Shown piece after piece: positions 1 to 7,887 of a stretch of DNA of 25,103 nt; within the stretch, counting starts at the first letter, position 1; the number at the start of each line of letters is the position of its first letter. Below the pieces are notes generated by a model. The model made no database searches. It saw only the letters and a program-made list of their open reading frames with translations, and was not told the DNA's origin. The position numbers were made by a program, and so were the translations under genes. Source of the stretch: Saccharicrinis sp. UBA6048. GTDB taxonomy: Bacteria > Bacteroidota > Bacteroidia > Bacteroidales > Marinilabiliaceae. The DNA lies in contig DIYS01000137.1 in the NCBI GenBank assembly GCA_002429115.1, forward strand, positions 1 to 25,103, given 5' to 3'.

Positions 1-440
1 AATTTCACCGTTTTTTCCACTATAAGGTAGGTGGAGCAATTAGGGTGTTAAGTTTACCAGACTTGGAGCTAATAGAGGAATTAAATCTAAATACAGAGGC
101 TCGCGCTTTGGTGCTTTCTGATGATTTTTATTTAATGGAGAATAACAATTCAATTTATTCAGTAGACACTAAAACAGGACAAACTATCTGGGTAAAAGAT
201 GTTGCAAGCTCAGTTTATTTTCTTCCGATTATTGAAGATGATACAATTTATATAACAGATTGTCACAACCTATACATTATTTCTAAATCATCAGGAAATG
301 AGATTAATACAGTTGAAATTGCCAATTATCAAACTGAAGGAAATATTGTACCGGTATTTTCACATATATCTCCTCCAAGTAGCAATAATAAATATGTGTT
401 TGTTGTTCATGATGGAACACTATTTTCAGTAAGAAAATAA
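1..440 (+). CDS. PQQ-type beta-propeller repeat protein, C-terminal fragment (5' end outside window)
   Basis: The reading frame is already open at base 3 and runs to TAA at 438-440, so this is the C-terminal ~145 residues of a longer gene entering from the left. A GTG at 45 lies inside the frame, but the upstream codons stay open and there is no reason to start there. The residues show beta-propeller blades: 'NSIYSVDTKTGQTIWVKDV' is a typical PQQ-like blade (hydrophobic strand, D-x-x-T-G, then I-W), followed by 'DDTIYITDCHNLYIISKSSGNE' as a second blade. Such proteins are usually secreted or periplasmic scaffolds (BamB-like or quinoprotein-like). The part seen has no catalytic residues, so the function is undetermined. 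The family call is fairly safe; the biological role is unknown. Confidence 0.75.
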   Translation, partial: FHRFFHYKVGGAIRVLSLPDLELIEELNLNTEARALVLSDDFYLMENNNSIYSVDTKTGQTIWVKDVASSVYFLPIIEDDTIYITDCHNLYIISKSSGNEINTVEIANYQTEGNIVPVFSHISPPSSNNKYVFVVHDGTLFSVRK

Positions 441-443
441 TAA

Positions 444-479
444 AACAAAGGCTCTGGAATCACTCCCAAAGCCATTGTT
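444..479 (+). terminator. Hairpin terminator after the beta-propeller gene, possibly bidirectional
   Basis: Inverted repeat with arms 444-457 and 466-479 (inner arms GGCTCTGG and CCAAAGCC), an 8-nt loop and two mismatches. It begins 3 bp after the stop codon. An A-rich run on the left and a T-containing run on the right could let it serve both this gene and the converging pgi gene. Confidence 0.6.
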
Positions 480-559
480 ATGCTAATGACCTAAGTCACT
501 ATATCACTTTAATAAGCTGTAAATAGTTTCATACCTCACTACTCACTGCTCATTTCTTT

Positions 560-2209
560 TTACTTCTTCATCTCCTTATAAGCATTTACCAAACCATTGG
601 TCGAAGCATCATGAGAAGTGACTTTGTCCTCACTTTGCAGCTCAGGTAAAATAGCATTTGCCAGCTGTTTACCCAATTCAACACCCCATTGGTCAAAACT
701 GTAAATGTTCCAGATAATACCCTGAACAAAAATTTTGTGTTCGTACATGGCGATTAATGAGCCAAGTGTACGTGGGGTCAGCTCCTTCATCAAAATTGAG
801 TTGGTAGGAATATTACCTAAGAAGACTTTGTATGGTAACAGTGCTGCTATTTCAGCCTCTGATTTACCAGCGGCCTTCAACTCTTCAGTTACCTGCTCCT
901 CAGTTTTACCAACCATCAAAGCTTCTGTCTGTGCAAAGAAGTTAGCCAGCAACTTTGGATGATGATCGCTCAGTGGATTGTGACTCTTGGCAGTGGCCAT
1001 AAAGTCGCAAGGAATAAGTTTTGTTCCCTGGTGGATCAATTGGTAGAAGGCATGCTGTCCATTGGTTCCAGGCTCTCCCCATAGGATAGGTCCAGTTTGG
1101 TAGTTGACGCGCTCACCATTGCGATCAACGTATTTACCGTTACTTTCCATATTGCCTTGCTGGAAATAAGCTGAAAAACGGTGCATATACTGATCGTATG
1201 GCAGGATAGCCTCAGTTTCGGCACCATAGAAGTTGTTATACCAGATACCAATCATTGCCAGGATAACCGGTAAATTACTTTCCATCGGACATGTCTTAAA
1301 ATGAATGTCCATAGCATGGGCACCTTCCAGTAGCTCACGGAAATTATCAAAGCCAATGCCGCAAGCAATGCTAAGTCCAATCGCCGACCATAGTGAATAT
1401 CGACCGCCTACCCAGTTCCAGAAAGCAAACATGTTAGCAGTGTCAATTCCAAAGGCAGCAACAGCTTCTGCATTGGTTGAAAGCGCCACAAAATGTTTCG
1501 CCACGGCAGCTTCATCCTTAGCAGCTTCAAGAAACCACGACTTAGCTGAGTTGGCATTGGTCATCGTTTCCTGAGTTGTAAATGTCTTCGAAGCAATAAT
1601 AAATAAGGTGGTTTCCGGATTCACCACTTTTAATGCTTCTGCAATGTGGGTGCCATCTACGTTTGATACAAAGTGAAGGTTCACATTCTTTTGGTATGGT
1701 TTAAGAGCCTCAGTCACCATTAATGGGCCAAGGTCTGATCCGCCAATGCCAATATTTACGATATCTGTAATGGCTTTGCCGCTATAGCCTTTCCATTCGC
1801 CGGAAATAATCTTGTCAGAAAAGGTCTTCATTTGCTCAAGTACCGCATTGACATCCGGCATTACATCTTTGCCATCAACCATCATTGGTGTATTACTGCG
1901 ATTACGCAAGGCGGTGTGCAATACAGCACGATCTTCGGTAACATTAATAGCATCACCGGCAAAAACACTGTCAATAGCACTCTTTAAACCACACTCTTCT
2001 GCCAGTTGAAACAATAGCAACATCACCTTTCCGTCGATGCGATTTTTCGAATAATCCAAAAGGATGTCTTCGAATCGTAAGGAGTATTTGTTGTATCGTT
2101 CGCTGTCTTTAGCAAACAGGTCTTTCATGTGCGTACCTTTAAATTCAGCATAGTACGCCTCAAGTTCTTTCCACGCTTTGGTAGAAGTTGGATTAATACC
2201 TGGTAACAT
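560..2209 (-). CDS. pgi: Glucose-6-phosphate isomerase
   Basis: Cytosolic enzyme that interconverts glucose 6-phosphate and fructose 6-phosphate in glycolysis and gluconeogenesis. The 549 residues match the usual length of the long bacterial form. Both family signatures are present: 'NWVGGRYSLWSAIG' at residues 265-278 and 'DQWGVELGK' at 506-514. The phosphate-binding loop 'GIGGSDLG' is at about 154-161. Catalytic residues fall at Glu355 (in MESNGK), His386 (in NGQH) and Lys514, the same positions as in the E. coli enzyme. Translation starts at the ATG at 2209. The gene is single in its orientation block: the stop faces the beta-propeller gene across about 120 bp containing a hairpin. A 312-bp repeat-bearing gap separates it from gpsA upstream, so it probably has its own promoter. 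Nothing looks truncated. Confidence 0.98.
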   Translation of the reverse strand: MLPGINPTSTKAWKELEAYYAEFKGTHMKDLFAKDSERYNKYSLRFEDILLDYSKNRIDGKVMLLLFQLAEECGLKSAIDSVFAGDAINVTEDRAVLHTALRNRSNTPMMVDGKDVMPDVNAVLEQMKTFSDKIISGEWKGYSGKAITDIVNIGIGGSDLGPLMVTEALKPYQKNVNLHFVSNVDGTHIAEALKVVNPETTLFIIASKTFTTQETMTNANSAKSWFLEAAKDEAAVAKHFVALSTNAEAVAAFGIDTANMFAFWNWVGGRYSLWSAIGLSIACGIGFDNFRELLEGAHAMDIHFKTCPMESNLPVILAMIGIWYNNFYGAETEAILPYDQYMHRFSAYFQQGNMESNGKYVDRNGERVNYQTGPILWGEPGTNGQHAFYQLIHQGTKLIPCDFMATAKSHNPLSDHHPKLLANFFAQTEALMVGKTEEQVTEELKAAGKSEAEIAALLPYKVFLGNIPTNSILMKELTPRTLGSLIAMYEHKIFVQGIIWNIYSFDQWGVELGKQLANAILPELQSEDKVTSHDASTNGLVNAYKEMKK

Positions 2210-2246
2210 GTTTGTAATATTTGTTTGTTTGTATTGATTTCTTGTT

Positions 2247-2274
2247 TCCCGCAGATATCGCAGATTTACGCTGA
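2247..2274 (-). repeat. Intergenic repeat copy 1 (ATCTGCGGG family, inverted)
   Basis: Read on the minus strand this contains TCAGCGTAAATCTGCG followed by ATATCTGCGGG. It shares the AGCGT and ATCTGCGGG blocks with the two plus-oriented copies at 2358-2382 and 2491-2515. It is the most diverged of the three and appears to carry a second ATCTGCG block. Confidence 0.55.
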
Positions 2275-2357
2275 GGTATTATTGAGTGTAGTTCTGCTAA
2301 TCTGTTTTAATGGGTATTTTGTTACTGTTTTTTCTTATAAAATGGTTGCTATTTCTC

Positions 2358-2382
2358 TGCGATTATCAGCGTGATCTGCGGG
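2358..2382 (+). repeat. Intergenic repeat copy 2 (ATCTGCGGG family)
   Basis: A 25-bp unit beginning TGCGATTATCAG and ending ATCTGCGGG. It is identical to the unit at 2491-2515 except at two positions (C/T and G/A). Non-coding and located between two genes. Confidence 0.75.
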
Positions 2383-2490
2383 AGAATTCTATAAACCATT
2401 TACTTTTCTGAATATTCCACTCTCTATTTTATCAACATCAAAATTAACCAATATTGCTAATTTTAAGTTGGTCACTTTTAAATAGGTTAT

Positions 2491-2515
2491 TGCGATTATC
2501 AGTGTAATCTGCGGG
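2491..2515 (+). repeat. Intergenic repeat copy 3 (ATCTGCGGG family)
   Basis: A 25-bp unit with 23 of 25 positions matching copy 2, ending 6 bp from the gpsA stop codon. A further TATCGCAGAT follows at 2522-2531, inside the last codons of gpsA, so the repeat family may extend into the end of the coding sequence. Confidence 0.75.
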
Positions 2516-2521
2516 CAACAC

Positions 2522-3517
2522 CTATCGCAGATGCTCAGTCAAAAGGCGAATCTCCATTGCCGGAGATATCTTCTCGTAAATGATGTTGTAAACAGCCTCG
2601 GTAATTGGCATATTTACTTTGTATTTATCATTGATTTCGTGAATGCTCTTAACACCATAAAAACCTTCAGCGATCATGAGCATCTCCATCTGGGCATATT
2701 TAACGGAGTAGCCCTTGCCGATCATGGTTCCGAACATGCGGTTACGACTAAACTGCGAATAGGCAGTTACCAGAAGGTCGCCCAGGTAGGCCGAACTTTT
2801 AATATCCCGGGTAATCGGGTGAACGGTATCCACAAATCGCTTCATCTCCTGAATCGCATTGGCAATTAATACCGACTGAAAGTTATCACCATAGCCTAAG
2901 CCATGACAGATACCAGAGGCAATGGCCATTATATTTTTCAAAACAGCTGAATATTCCGTACCATAAATATCATCGGAAATGGTTGTTTTGATATATGGTG
3001 TATTCAGGAAATCAGCAAAGATACGTGCACGTTTAACATCCTGACAGGCAACCGTCAGGTACGATAAGCGTTCCAAGGCTACCTCTTCTGCGTGACACGG
3101 TCCTGTGATGACGCCGATGGATTCATTAGGCACGTCATAAACCTGGTTTAGGTATTGACCAATGATCAGGTTCTCATCGGGCACCAAACCCTTAATGGCT
3201 GAAGCAACAAACTTGTCTTTAAGCGGAATGGTCAGTTTTTCAATGGCTGACTTTAAAAAGGCTGATGGAACAGCCAGTATCAGTACGTCAGAATTAGCGA
3301 CCACTTCATTGATGTCGCTTGAAAAGTTGATTCTTTCCGGATTGAATTCAACGCTGGTCAGGTAGTTTGGATTGTGTTTATAGCGTTTGAAATCGTCAAT
3401 GTGCGATTGATCACGGAAAAGCCAGTTGATGGATGGAACATTATTAAGAAGCATTTTAGCAATGGCTGTTGCCCAACTACCATTACCAATAAGGCCTATT
3501 CGAGATGATTCATCCAT
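2522..3517 (-). CDS. gpsA: NAD(P)-dependent glycerol-3-phosphate dehydrogenase
   Basis: Makes sn-glycerol 3-phosphate from dihydroxyacetone phosphate, supplying the backbone for phospholipid synthesis; cytosolic. The 331 residues fit the family. The N-terminal Rossmann dinucleotide loop is 'GLIGNGSWATA' at residues 8-18. 'SAIKG' at 106-110 and 'ITGPCHAEEVA' at 137-147 follow. The catalytic lysine lies in 'AVLKNIMAIASG' (Lys194), and the C-terminal substrate region 'LGDLL...SRNRMFG' is at 245-263. It is transcribed in the same direction as lysS, but a strong hairpin lies between them, so it is probably expressed separately. The final codons contain part of the intergenic repeat motif that also occupies the gap to pgi. 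Confidence 0.97.
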   Translation of the reverse strand: MDESSRIGLIGNGSWATAIAKMLLNNVPSINWLFRDQSHIDDFKRYKHNPNYLTSVEFNPERINFSSDINEVVANSDVLILAVPSAFLKSAIEKLTIPLKDKFVASAIKGLVPDENLIIGQYLNQVYDVPNESIGVITGPCHAEEVALERLSYLTVACQDVKRARIFADFLNTPYIKTTISDDIYGTEYSAVLKNIMAIASGICHGLGYGDNFQSVLIANAIQEMKRFVDTVHPITRDIKSSAYLGDLLVTAYSQFSRNRMFGTMIGKGYSVKYAQMEMLMIAEGFYGVKSIHEINDKYKVNMPITEAVYNIIYEKISPAMEIRLLTEHLR

Positions 3518-3556
3518 GAAATAATGAGTTTAGTTTTGTAATGAGGAGATAAAAAT

Positions 3557-3590
3557 AAGACAAAAAAGGATAGATTTCCTTTTTTGTCTT
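3557..3590 (-). terminator. Intrinsic terminator after lysS (perfect 14-bp stem)
   Basis: Perfect inverted repeat: arms AAGACAAAAAAGGA (3557-3570) and TCCTTTTTTGTCTT (3577-3590) with a 6-nt loop. On the minus strand it lies 18 bp past the lysS stop and is followed by TATTTTTATC, a U-rich tail. It also sits about 40 bp upstream of the gpsA start, so it separates the two genes. Confidence 0.85.
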
Positions 3591-3607
3591 GTATAATTGT
3601 TGTTTTC

Positions 3608-5329
3608 TTAAGATAACCAAGCTTTTACATCGTCTTGCGATGGGTTGTTTAAGCCTAGTTTATTTTTCTTGTTAAAGCCACACATATCCTGGAATAACTT
3701 CGATGGTTTAACTTCTTTCAAAGCATCCACCTTAGTGTGTCCAAGGTTGCGAATCACTTCAATCCATTCAGGAGCGATACCAAGTTCAGCAAACTTCTCG
3801 TCACTATCAGGTACAATTCGTTTTTCCGGTCTCATTTGAGGGAAGAATAATACATCCTGAATAGAGTCTGAATCTGTCATTAACATGGTTAATCGGTCAA
3901 TACCAATTCCCATACCGGATGTTGGAGGCATACCATATTCCAAAGCACGCACAAAGTCATGGTCAATGAACATCGCCTCATCATCACCTTTTTCTGATAA
4001 ACGCATTTGTTCTTCAAAGCGCTCCTTTTGATCGATAGGATGATTAAGCTCAGAGTACGCATTACATACTTCTTTACCGTTTACCATTAATTCAAAGCGT
4101 TCTGTTAATTCAGGATTGTCACGATGACGCTTGGCCAATGGTGACATCTCCACCGGATAATCAGTGATGAATGTTGGCTGGATATAATTCTTCTCACACT
4201 TCTCACCAAAGATTTCATCAATCAGCTTTCCTTTACCCATTGAATCATCAATCTCAATTTCGAGTTCGGCACAAACACCGCGTAGCTGTTCTTCATTCAT
4301 ACCAGAAACATCAATGCCGGTATGTTCTTTAATGGCGTCTAATATTGAAATGCGCTTATATGGACGCTTAAAGTCTATTGTTTTATCACCAACTTTTAGT
4401 TCGGTTTTACCATGAAGATCCAATGCTACTTTTTCCACCATTTCTTCGGTGAAATCCATCATCCATTGATAATCCTTATAAGCAACGTAGATTTCCATTA
4501 CGGTAAACTCAGGGTTGTGTGTTCTGTCCATACCTTCGTTACGGAAATCTTTAGCAAATTCATAAACTCCGTCAAATCCACCTACAATCAGACGTTTAAG
4601 ATAAAGCTCATTAGCAATACGCAGGTATAGTGGAATGTCCAGAGCGTTATGATGCGTGATAAACGGACGCGCTGCAGCGCCACCTGGTATCGACTGTAAG
4701 ATTGGCGTTTCTACTTCAAGGTAACCACGATCGTTAAAGAACTGGCGCATGCTATTCATCAATTTGGTACGCTTGACAAAAACATCTTTCACACCTTCAT
4801 TAACAATCAGATCCACATAGCGCTGACGGTAACGTAATTCAGGATCACTAAATGCATCGTAAACTTTACCATCTTTTTCTTTAACGATTGGAAGTGGCTT
4901 CAGTGATTTACTCAAGACGGTCATTTCCTTCACATGAATGGTTGTTTCACCCATCTGTGTCTGGAAAACAAAACCTTTAACACCAATAATGTCACCAATA
5001 TCCAATAGTTTTTTAAATACCGTGTTGTAAAGAGTTTTATCTTCACCCGGACACATATCGTCGCGGTTCAGGTATATCTGGATGCGACCTTCTGAATCTT
5101 TTAACTCAGCAAAAGAAGCTTTACCCATTATTCGGCGACTCATGATACGACCGGCAATAACGACCTCTTTCAGGTTATCTTTTTCAGGATCAAACTCCTG
5201 TTTTATCTCAGTTGACAGATGAGTGGTTTTATATTCTGCTGCCGGATATGCGTTAATTCCCAGCTTGTTAAGCTCTTCTAAGCTTTTTCGTCTGATGATT
5301 TCTTGTTCACTCAGTTCTAACATACTCAT
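3608..5329 (-). CDS. lysS: Lysyl-tRNA synthetase, class II
   Basis: Charges tRNA-Lys with lysine; cytosolic class II synthetase. From the ATG at 5329 the protein has 573 residues and begins MSMLELSEQE, as Bacteroidota LysS does. A longer frame back to 5380 adds 17 hydrophobic residues that do not fit the family, so the internal start was preferred. Domains in order: anticodon-binding OB fold at about 55-140; class II motif 1 around 194-211; motif 2 'FRNEGMDRTHNPEF' at 262-275; motif 3 'GMGIGIDRLTML' at 472-483. After the catalytic core comes a tail of about 68 residues (505-573) that many LysS proteins outside this phylum lack. A perfect hairpin terminator follows the gene, and a -7-like element lies about 90 bp upstream. 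Confidence 0.96.
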   Translation of the reverse strand: MSMLELSEQEIIRRKSLEELNKLGINAYPAAEYKTTHLSTEIKQEFDPEKDNLKEVVIAGRIMSRRIMGKASFAELKDSEGRIQIYLNRDDMCPGEDKTLYNTVFKKLLDIGDIIGVKGFVFQTQMGETTIHVKEMTVLSKSLKPLPIVKEKDGKVYDAFSDPELRYRQRYVDLIVNEGVKDVFVKRTKLMNSMRQFFNDRGYLEVETPILQSIPGGAAARPFITHHNALDIPLYLRIANELYLKRLIVGGFDGVYEFAKDFRNEGMDRTHNPEFTVMEIYVAYKDYQWMMDFTEEMVEKVALDLHGKTELKVGDKTIDFKRPYKRISILDAIKEHTGIDVSGMNEEQLRGVCAELEIEIDDSMGKGKLIDEIFGEKCEKNYIQPTFITDYPVEMSPLAKRHRDNPELTERFELMVNGKEVCNAYSELNHPIDQKERFEEQMRLSEKGDDEAMFIDHDFVRALEYGMPPTSGMGIGIDRLTMLMTDSDSIQDVLFFPQMRPEKRIVPDSDEKFAELGIAPEWIEVIRNLGHTKVDALKEVKPSKLFQDMCGFNKKNKLGLNNPSQDDVKAWLS

Positions 5330-5419
5330 TCTATTAATCTTGTTCCAGAATATTATTAAAATGACAGCTTGTACTGTCAACTGTTTTACTAATTACCTCA
5401 AAAGTTGAGAAAATCGCTG

Positions 5420-5427
5420 CAAAGATA
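5420..5427 (-). promoter_or_regulatory. Candidate Bacteroidota -7 promoter element for lysS
   Basis: On the minus strand this reads TATCTTTG, an exact match to the TAnnTTTG -7 element of Bacteroidota housekeeping promoters, followed by the commonly seen CAGC. It lies about 90 bp upstream of the chosen lysS start. No convincing -33 TTTG element was found at the usual spacing. Confidence 0.5.
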
Positions 5428-5513
5428 ATGCTTTTCATTAAAACAGGCATTTGACCTGATTATAATGGCTTAATATTTAACGTGACTTAACATCTCTATT
5501 GCTGACGAAATTA

Positions 5514-6950
5514 CTAGTCAGGCAGTTGACTGCTTATGTTTTGAGGAATTACAAATATAAACTTACTGCCTTCGTTAACCTTACTTTCAATGCGTATTGT
5601 ACCATTGTGTCGCTGGATGTACTCCTGGCATAGAAAAAGTCCAAGCCCGGTGCCTGTTTCCTTATTCGTTCCAAGGCTGCTTCTTTTGTGATTGATCTTA
5701 AATAGATTATCAAGGTGTTCTGATGAAATGCCAATGCCTGTATCGGTCACTGTTATTTCTATTCCCCGGTTAATATCATTATCTGTGTACATTGCGTCGA
5801 TGCTGACAGAACCCCCTTCGAAGGTGAATTTAATCGCATTGGATATCAGATTTCGCATAATGGTTTGAAGCTTGTTAGCATCAACGCGAATTTCCATATC
5901 CTTTTTGATGTTATTGATCAGGTCAATTTTCTTATTTTCAGCGGTTAATTTAAAATAGGTAATAATGTCATTGACGAGAAGAAACAAATTCAGCGTTTCT
6001 AATCTTAGCTGATGATCATCCTTTTGGGTTTGCGACCATTCCAATAAGTTGGTTAGTAACCTGTATGTGCTTTTGCTGCTTTCGTCGATGGTGGCAATGT
6101 AGTTTTTTCGCTCGTCTTCGCTTAGTTGGTTGTAGTTTTCAGTTAGTAAATCGGTAAATCCAATAATAGCGTTAAAGGGAGTTTTTAAATCATGAGATAT
6201 GATTGATAAAAATTTATCCTTGGTTTGACTGATCTTTTTAAGTTCAACATTCGACTTCTCAATCAACTCTTTTTGTACTTCAATCTCTTCATTTTTCTCC
6301 TGAAGATATTCATTCATCGATAATGTTTCTTCATATAACTCTTTCGCATGTATCTTTTCCTGGTTAAGCCAGTAGTTTGACTCAAAGAGCCTGTAGCGAA
6401 GGTTATACTGAACTCTGTTGGCTACAAAGCCAATAATGGTCATCGGAAACAAATTGGTGAAATTAATCACTTTTGATTGAGGTAGTTCCTTAATGAAAAC
6501 AACAGTTGTCACAAGTAGTAACAAAGGCCCAAAGAAAGTGGCAATTGCAATGTTTTGATTAACTTTTAGTTCGAGTGCTACGATAAATATTAAAACGACA
6601 ATGCCAGTGACTGAGTTGTTATCATCTCCACTATAGAGATACACAATGTACTTAGCATACATCATTAGAAGTCCGCTAATGATAAATGCACTGTACATGG
6701 TGAATTTAAGAGACTTATTACGCTTTTTGTCCGAATAGTGATAGGCTATTAGTGTAGCCCCCAGTATGATAGTGGCTATTCGTGTATAAAATGCATTGAT
6801 GTTTTCACGAATGAAAACATCAGAATAGGCAAACCAGACAGTAATTGCCACTGCCGGAATAACAAAAAGTGGTAAATGCCTGTTTGCGATTTCTGTTAAA
6901 TGCTCTTTATAGTTATATTTTATACTTGCATTTTTATTAATCATTTGCAT
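5514..6950 (-). CDS. Membrane sensor histidine kinase (six TM, HisKA-HATPase)
   Basis: Autophosphorylating sensor kinase of a two-component system, in the inner membrane. Residues 25-180 hold about six hydrophobic helices (near 25-43, 54-72, 82-105, 113-130, 134-153 and 164-180) with no sizeable periplasmic domain. A coiled coil (about 205-243) leads to the HisKA box 'FLSIISHDLKTPFNAIIGF' with phospho-acceptor His253. The ATPase domain has the N box 'NLISNAIKFT' (367-376), G1 'DTGIGIS' (403-409) and G2 'GTGLGL' (433-438). No receiver domain is attached and no response-regulator gene is in the window. The start 15 bp after the stop of the NlpC/P60-like gene indicates co-transcription. An alternative start is Met3. 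The signal sensed is unknown. Confidence 0.93.
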   Translation of the reverse strand: MQMINKNASIKYNYKEHLTEIANRHLPLFVIPAVAITVWFAYSDVFIRENINAFYTRIATIILGATLIAYHYSDKKRNKSLKFTMYSAFIISGLLMMYAKYIVYLYSGDDNNSVTGIVVLIFIVALELKVNQNIAIATFFGPLLLLVTTVVFIKELPQSKVINFTNLFPMTIIGFVANRVQYNLRYRLFESNYWLNQEKIHAKELYEETLSMNEYLQEKNEEIEVQKELIEKSNVELKKISQTKDKFLSIISHDLKTPFNAIIGFTDLLTENYNQLSEDERKNYIATIDESSKSTYRLLTNLLEWSQTQKDDHQLRLETLNLFLLVNDIITYFKLTAENKKIDLINNIKKDMEIRVDANKLQTIMRNLISNAIKFTFEGGSVSIDAMYTDNDINRGIEITVTDTGIGISSEHLDNLFKINHKRSSLGTNKETGTGLGLFLCQEYIQRHNGTIRIESKVNEGSKFIFVIPQNISSQLPD

Positions 6951-6965
6951 TGATAATCAATATAG

Positions 6966-7682
6966 CTATAATTTAAAGTACTCAGGTTCAGAAAGGAACG
7001 CGCTATTCAGCAAGTCGTTGTTTATCTCATCTGTTTTTGCAAACGAGCCGGGATTATAATAGTTAGCTGGTTTATCTTCCGATAGCCATCCCATTCGTTG
7101 GTAGGTTTTGGCTACCATTTGGGCACAGAATGAGCTGTCCATTCCCGTATCGATATCCAGTTGTCCAGCCAGCCAATGTAACAGCTCGTCACTTGTGGCC
7201 GGGAAAGGCGTGCCATCATAATCGTACATGATACTCCAAAGTTTCTTCTCATCTACATTAACGCCATTTAAGCGTGCTACTGCAAAACGGTAGGTTGAGC
7301 CATCTGGAGAAGGGTAAATTTTATCAAGAATGGAAATGTATTCTTTCAATTTAACCAGATGTGTACCCGCATGTTTAAGATTGTCTTCTTTTTTAATTTC
7401 ATCCACCAAAACATCTACAGTATCGGCCGTCCACAAGTATAATTCTTCGGAGTGCGGAAACTTTACAATCATTGCTGCATGGCTGAAGTCTGTTTCATCG
7501 ACTTCTTCGATCAAACGGCTTTCGGCAGCTGTGCCACTGCATAAAAGGACAGATCCGCAAGTGATAGATTCCGCAATTTCATCTAAGGTTTTAAGTTTAG
7601 ATTCGTCATAATTCTCAGGAGCTTTGTGCTTTTTTACAGCCCATTGCTCTGCTTTTTCAAGAAGTGTTTCAAAAATCCCCAT
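6966..7682 (-). CDS. Permuted NlpC/P60 (YiiX-type) papain-like hydrolase
   Basis: A 238-residue protein with the circularly permuted papain-like arrangement of the YiiX/YaeF group. 'GSVLLCSG' (43-50) is followed by the His motif 'FSHAAMIV' (His68), and the nucleophile comes late in 'SSFCAQMVAKTYQRMG' (Cys186). Family members are thiol hydrolases or acyl-transferases acting on amide or lipid-linked substrates; the substrate cannot be inferred here. No signal peptide or membrane helix is visible, so it is probably cytosolic. It is the first gene of a likely two-gene unit with the six-TM histidine kinase downstream (15-bp gap). The His and Cys positions support the fold well, but enzymatic activity is inferred. 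Confidence 0.75.
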   Translation of the reverse strand: MGIFETLLEKAEQWAVKKHKAPENYDESKLKTLDEIAESITCGSVLLCSGTAAESRLIEEVDETDFSHAAMIVKFPHSEELYLWTADTVDVLVDEIKKEDNLKHAGTHLVKLKEYISILDKIYPSPDGSTYRFAVARLNGVNVDEKKLWSIMYDYDGTPFPATSDELLHWLAGQLDIDTGMDSSFCAQMVAKTYQRMGWLSEDKPANYYNPGSFAKTDEINNDLLNSAFLSEPEYFKL

Positions 7683-7737
7683 TGTAAATTGATAGCTAAG
7701 TTAAGGGTCACTTATGCCGTCCAATACTAACCCAAAA

Positions 7738-7745
7738 CAAAACTA
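7738..7745 (-). promoter_or_regulatory. Possible -7 element for the NlpC/P60-like gene
   Basis: On the minus strand this reads TAGTTTTG, matching TAnnTTTG, 56 bp upstream of the start codon at 7682. No clear -33 element was seen, so this is a weak call. Confidence 0.3.
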
Positions 7746-7844
7746 ATAATTAATCTGTCTTTTGAAGCTTATTTTTATATTGTTTTTTACAAAATATTCA
7801 TTGTTTGAATGTGCATATGTCAATGACTGTTTTATTTCATTCAC

Positions 7845-7852
7845 TAACTTTG
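7845..7852 (+). promoter_or_regulatory. Candidate -7 promoter element for the HAD phosphatase gene
   Basis: TAACTTTG matches the TAnnTTTG consensus exactly and is followed by CAGTG. It lies 36 bp upstream of the ATG at 7888, a distance that suits a short leader. The -33 element is not obvious. Confidence 0.5.
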
Positions 7853-7887
7853 CAGTGTAAATTTTGTAACAGCTCAGCTATTGAATT

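Larger units (their letters stand above)
2210..2521. other. pgi-gpsA intergenic region (312 bp) with dispersed repeats
   Basis: No open frame here looks coding. The stretch is AT-rich and holds three copies of a short G/C-containing motif ending in ATCTGCGGG (listed separately). A -7-like element on the minus strand, CAAAATTA at 2439-2446 (TAATTTTG when read for pgi), could be part of a pgi promoter, but it lies about 230 bp from the start codon and has no clear -33 partner. Confidence 0.6.

Noticed and set aside
45..440. Complete 131-residue gene starting with GTG at 45
   Set aside because: The frame is open upstream to the window edge and the protein begins mid-propeller, so it is a partial gene.
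735..2009. Plus-strand open frames across pgi
   Set aside because: Shadows of a clearly coding minus-strand gene with no motifs of their own.
5330..5380. N-terminal extension of LysS starting at 5380
   Set aside because: The added 17 residues are hydrophobic and not family-like; the conserved N terminus starts at the internal ATG.
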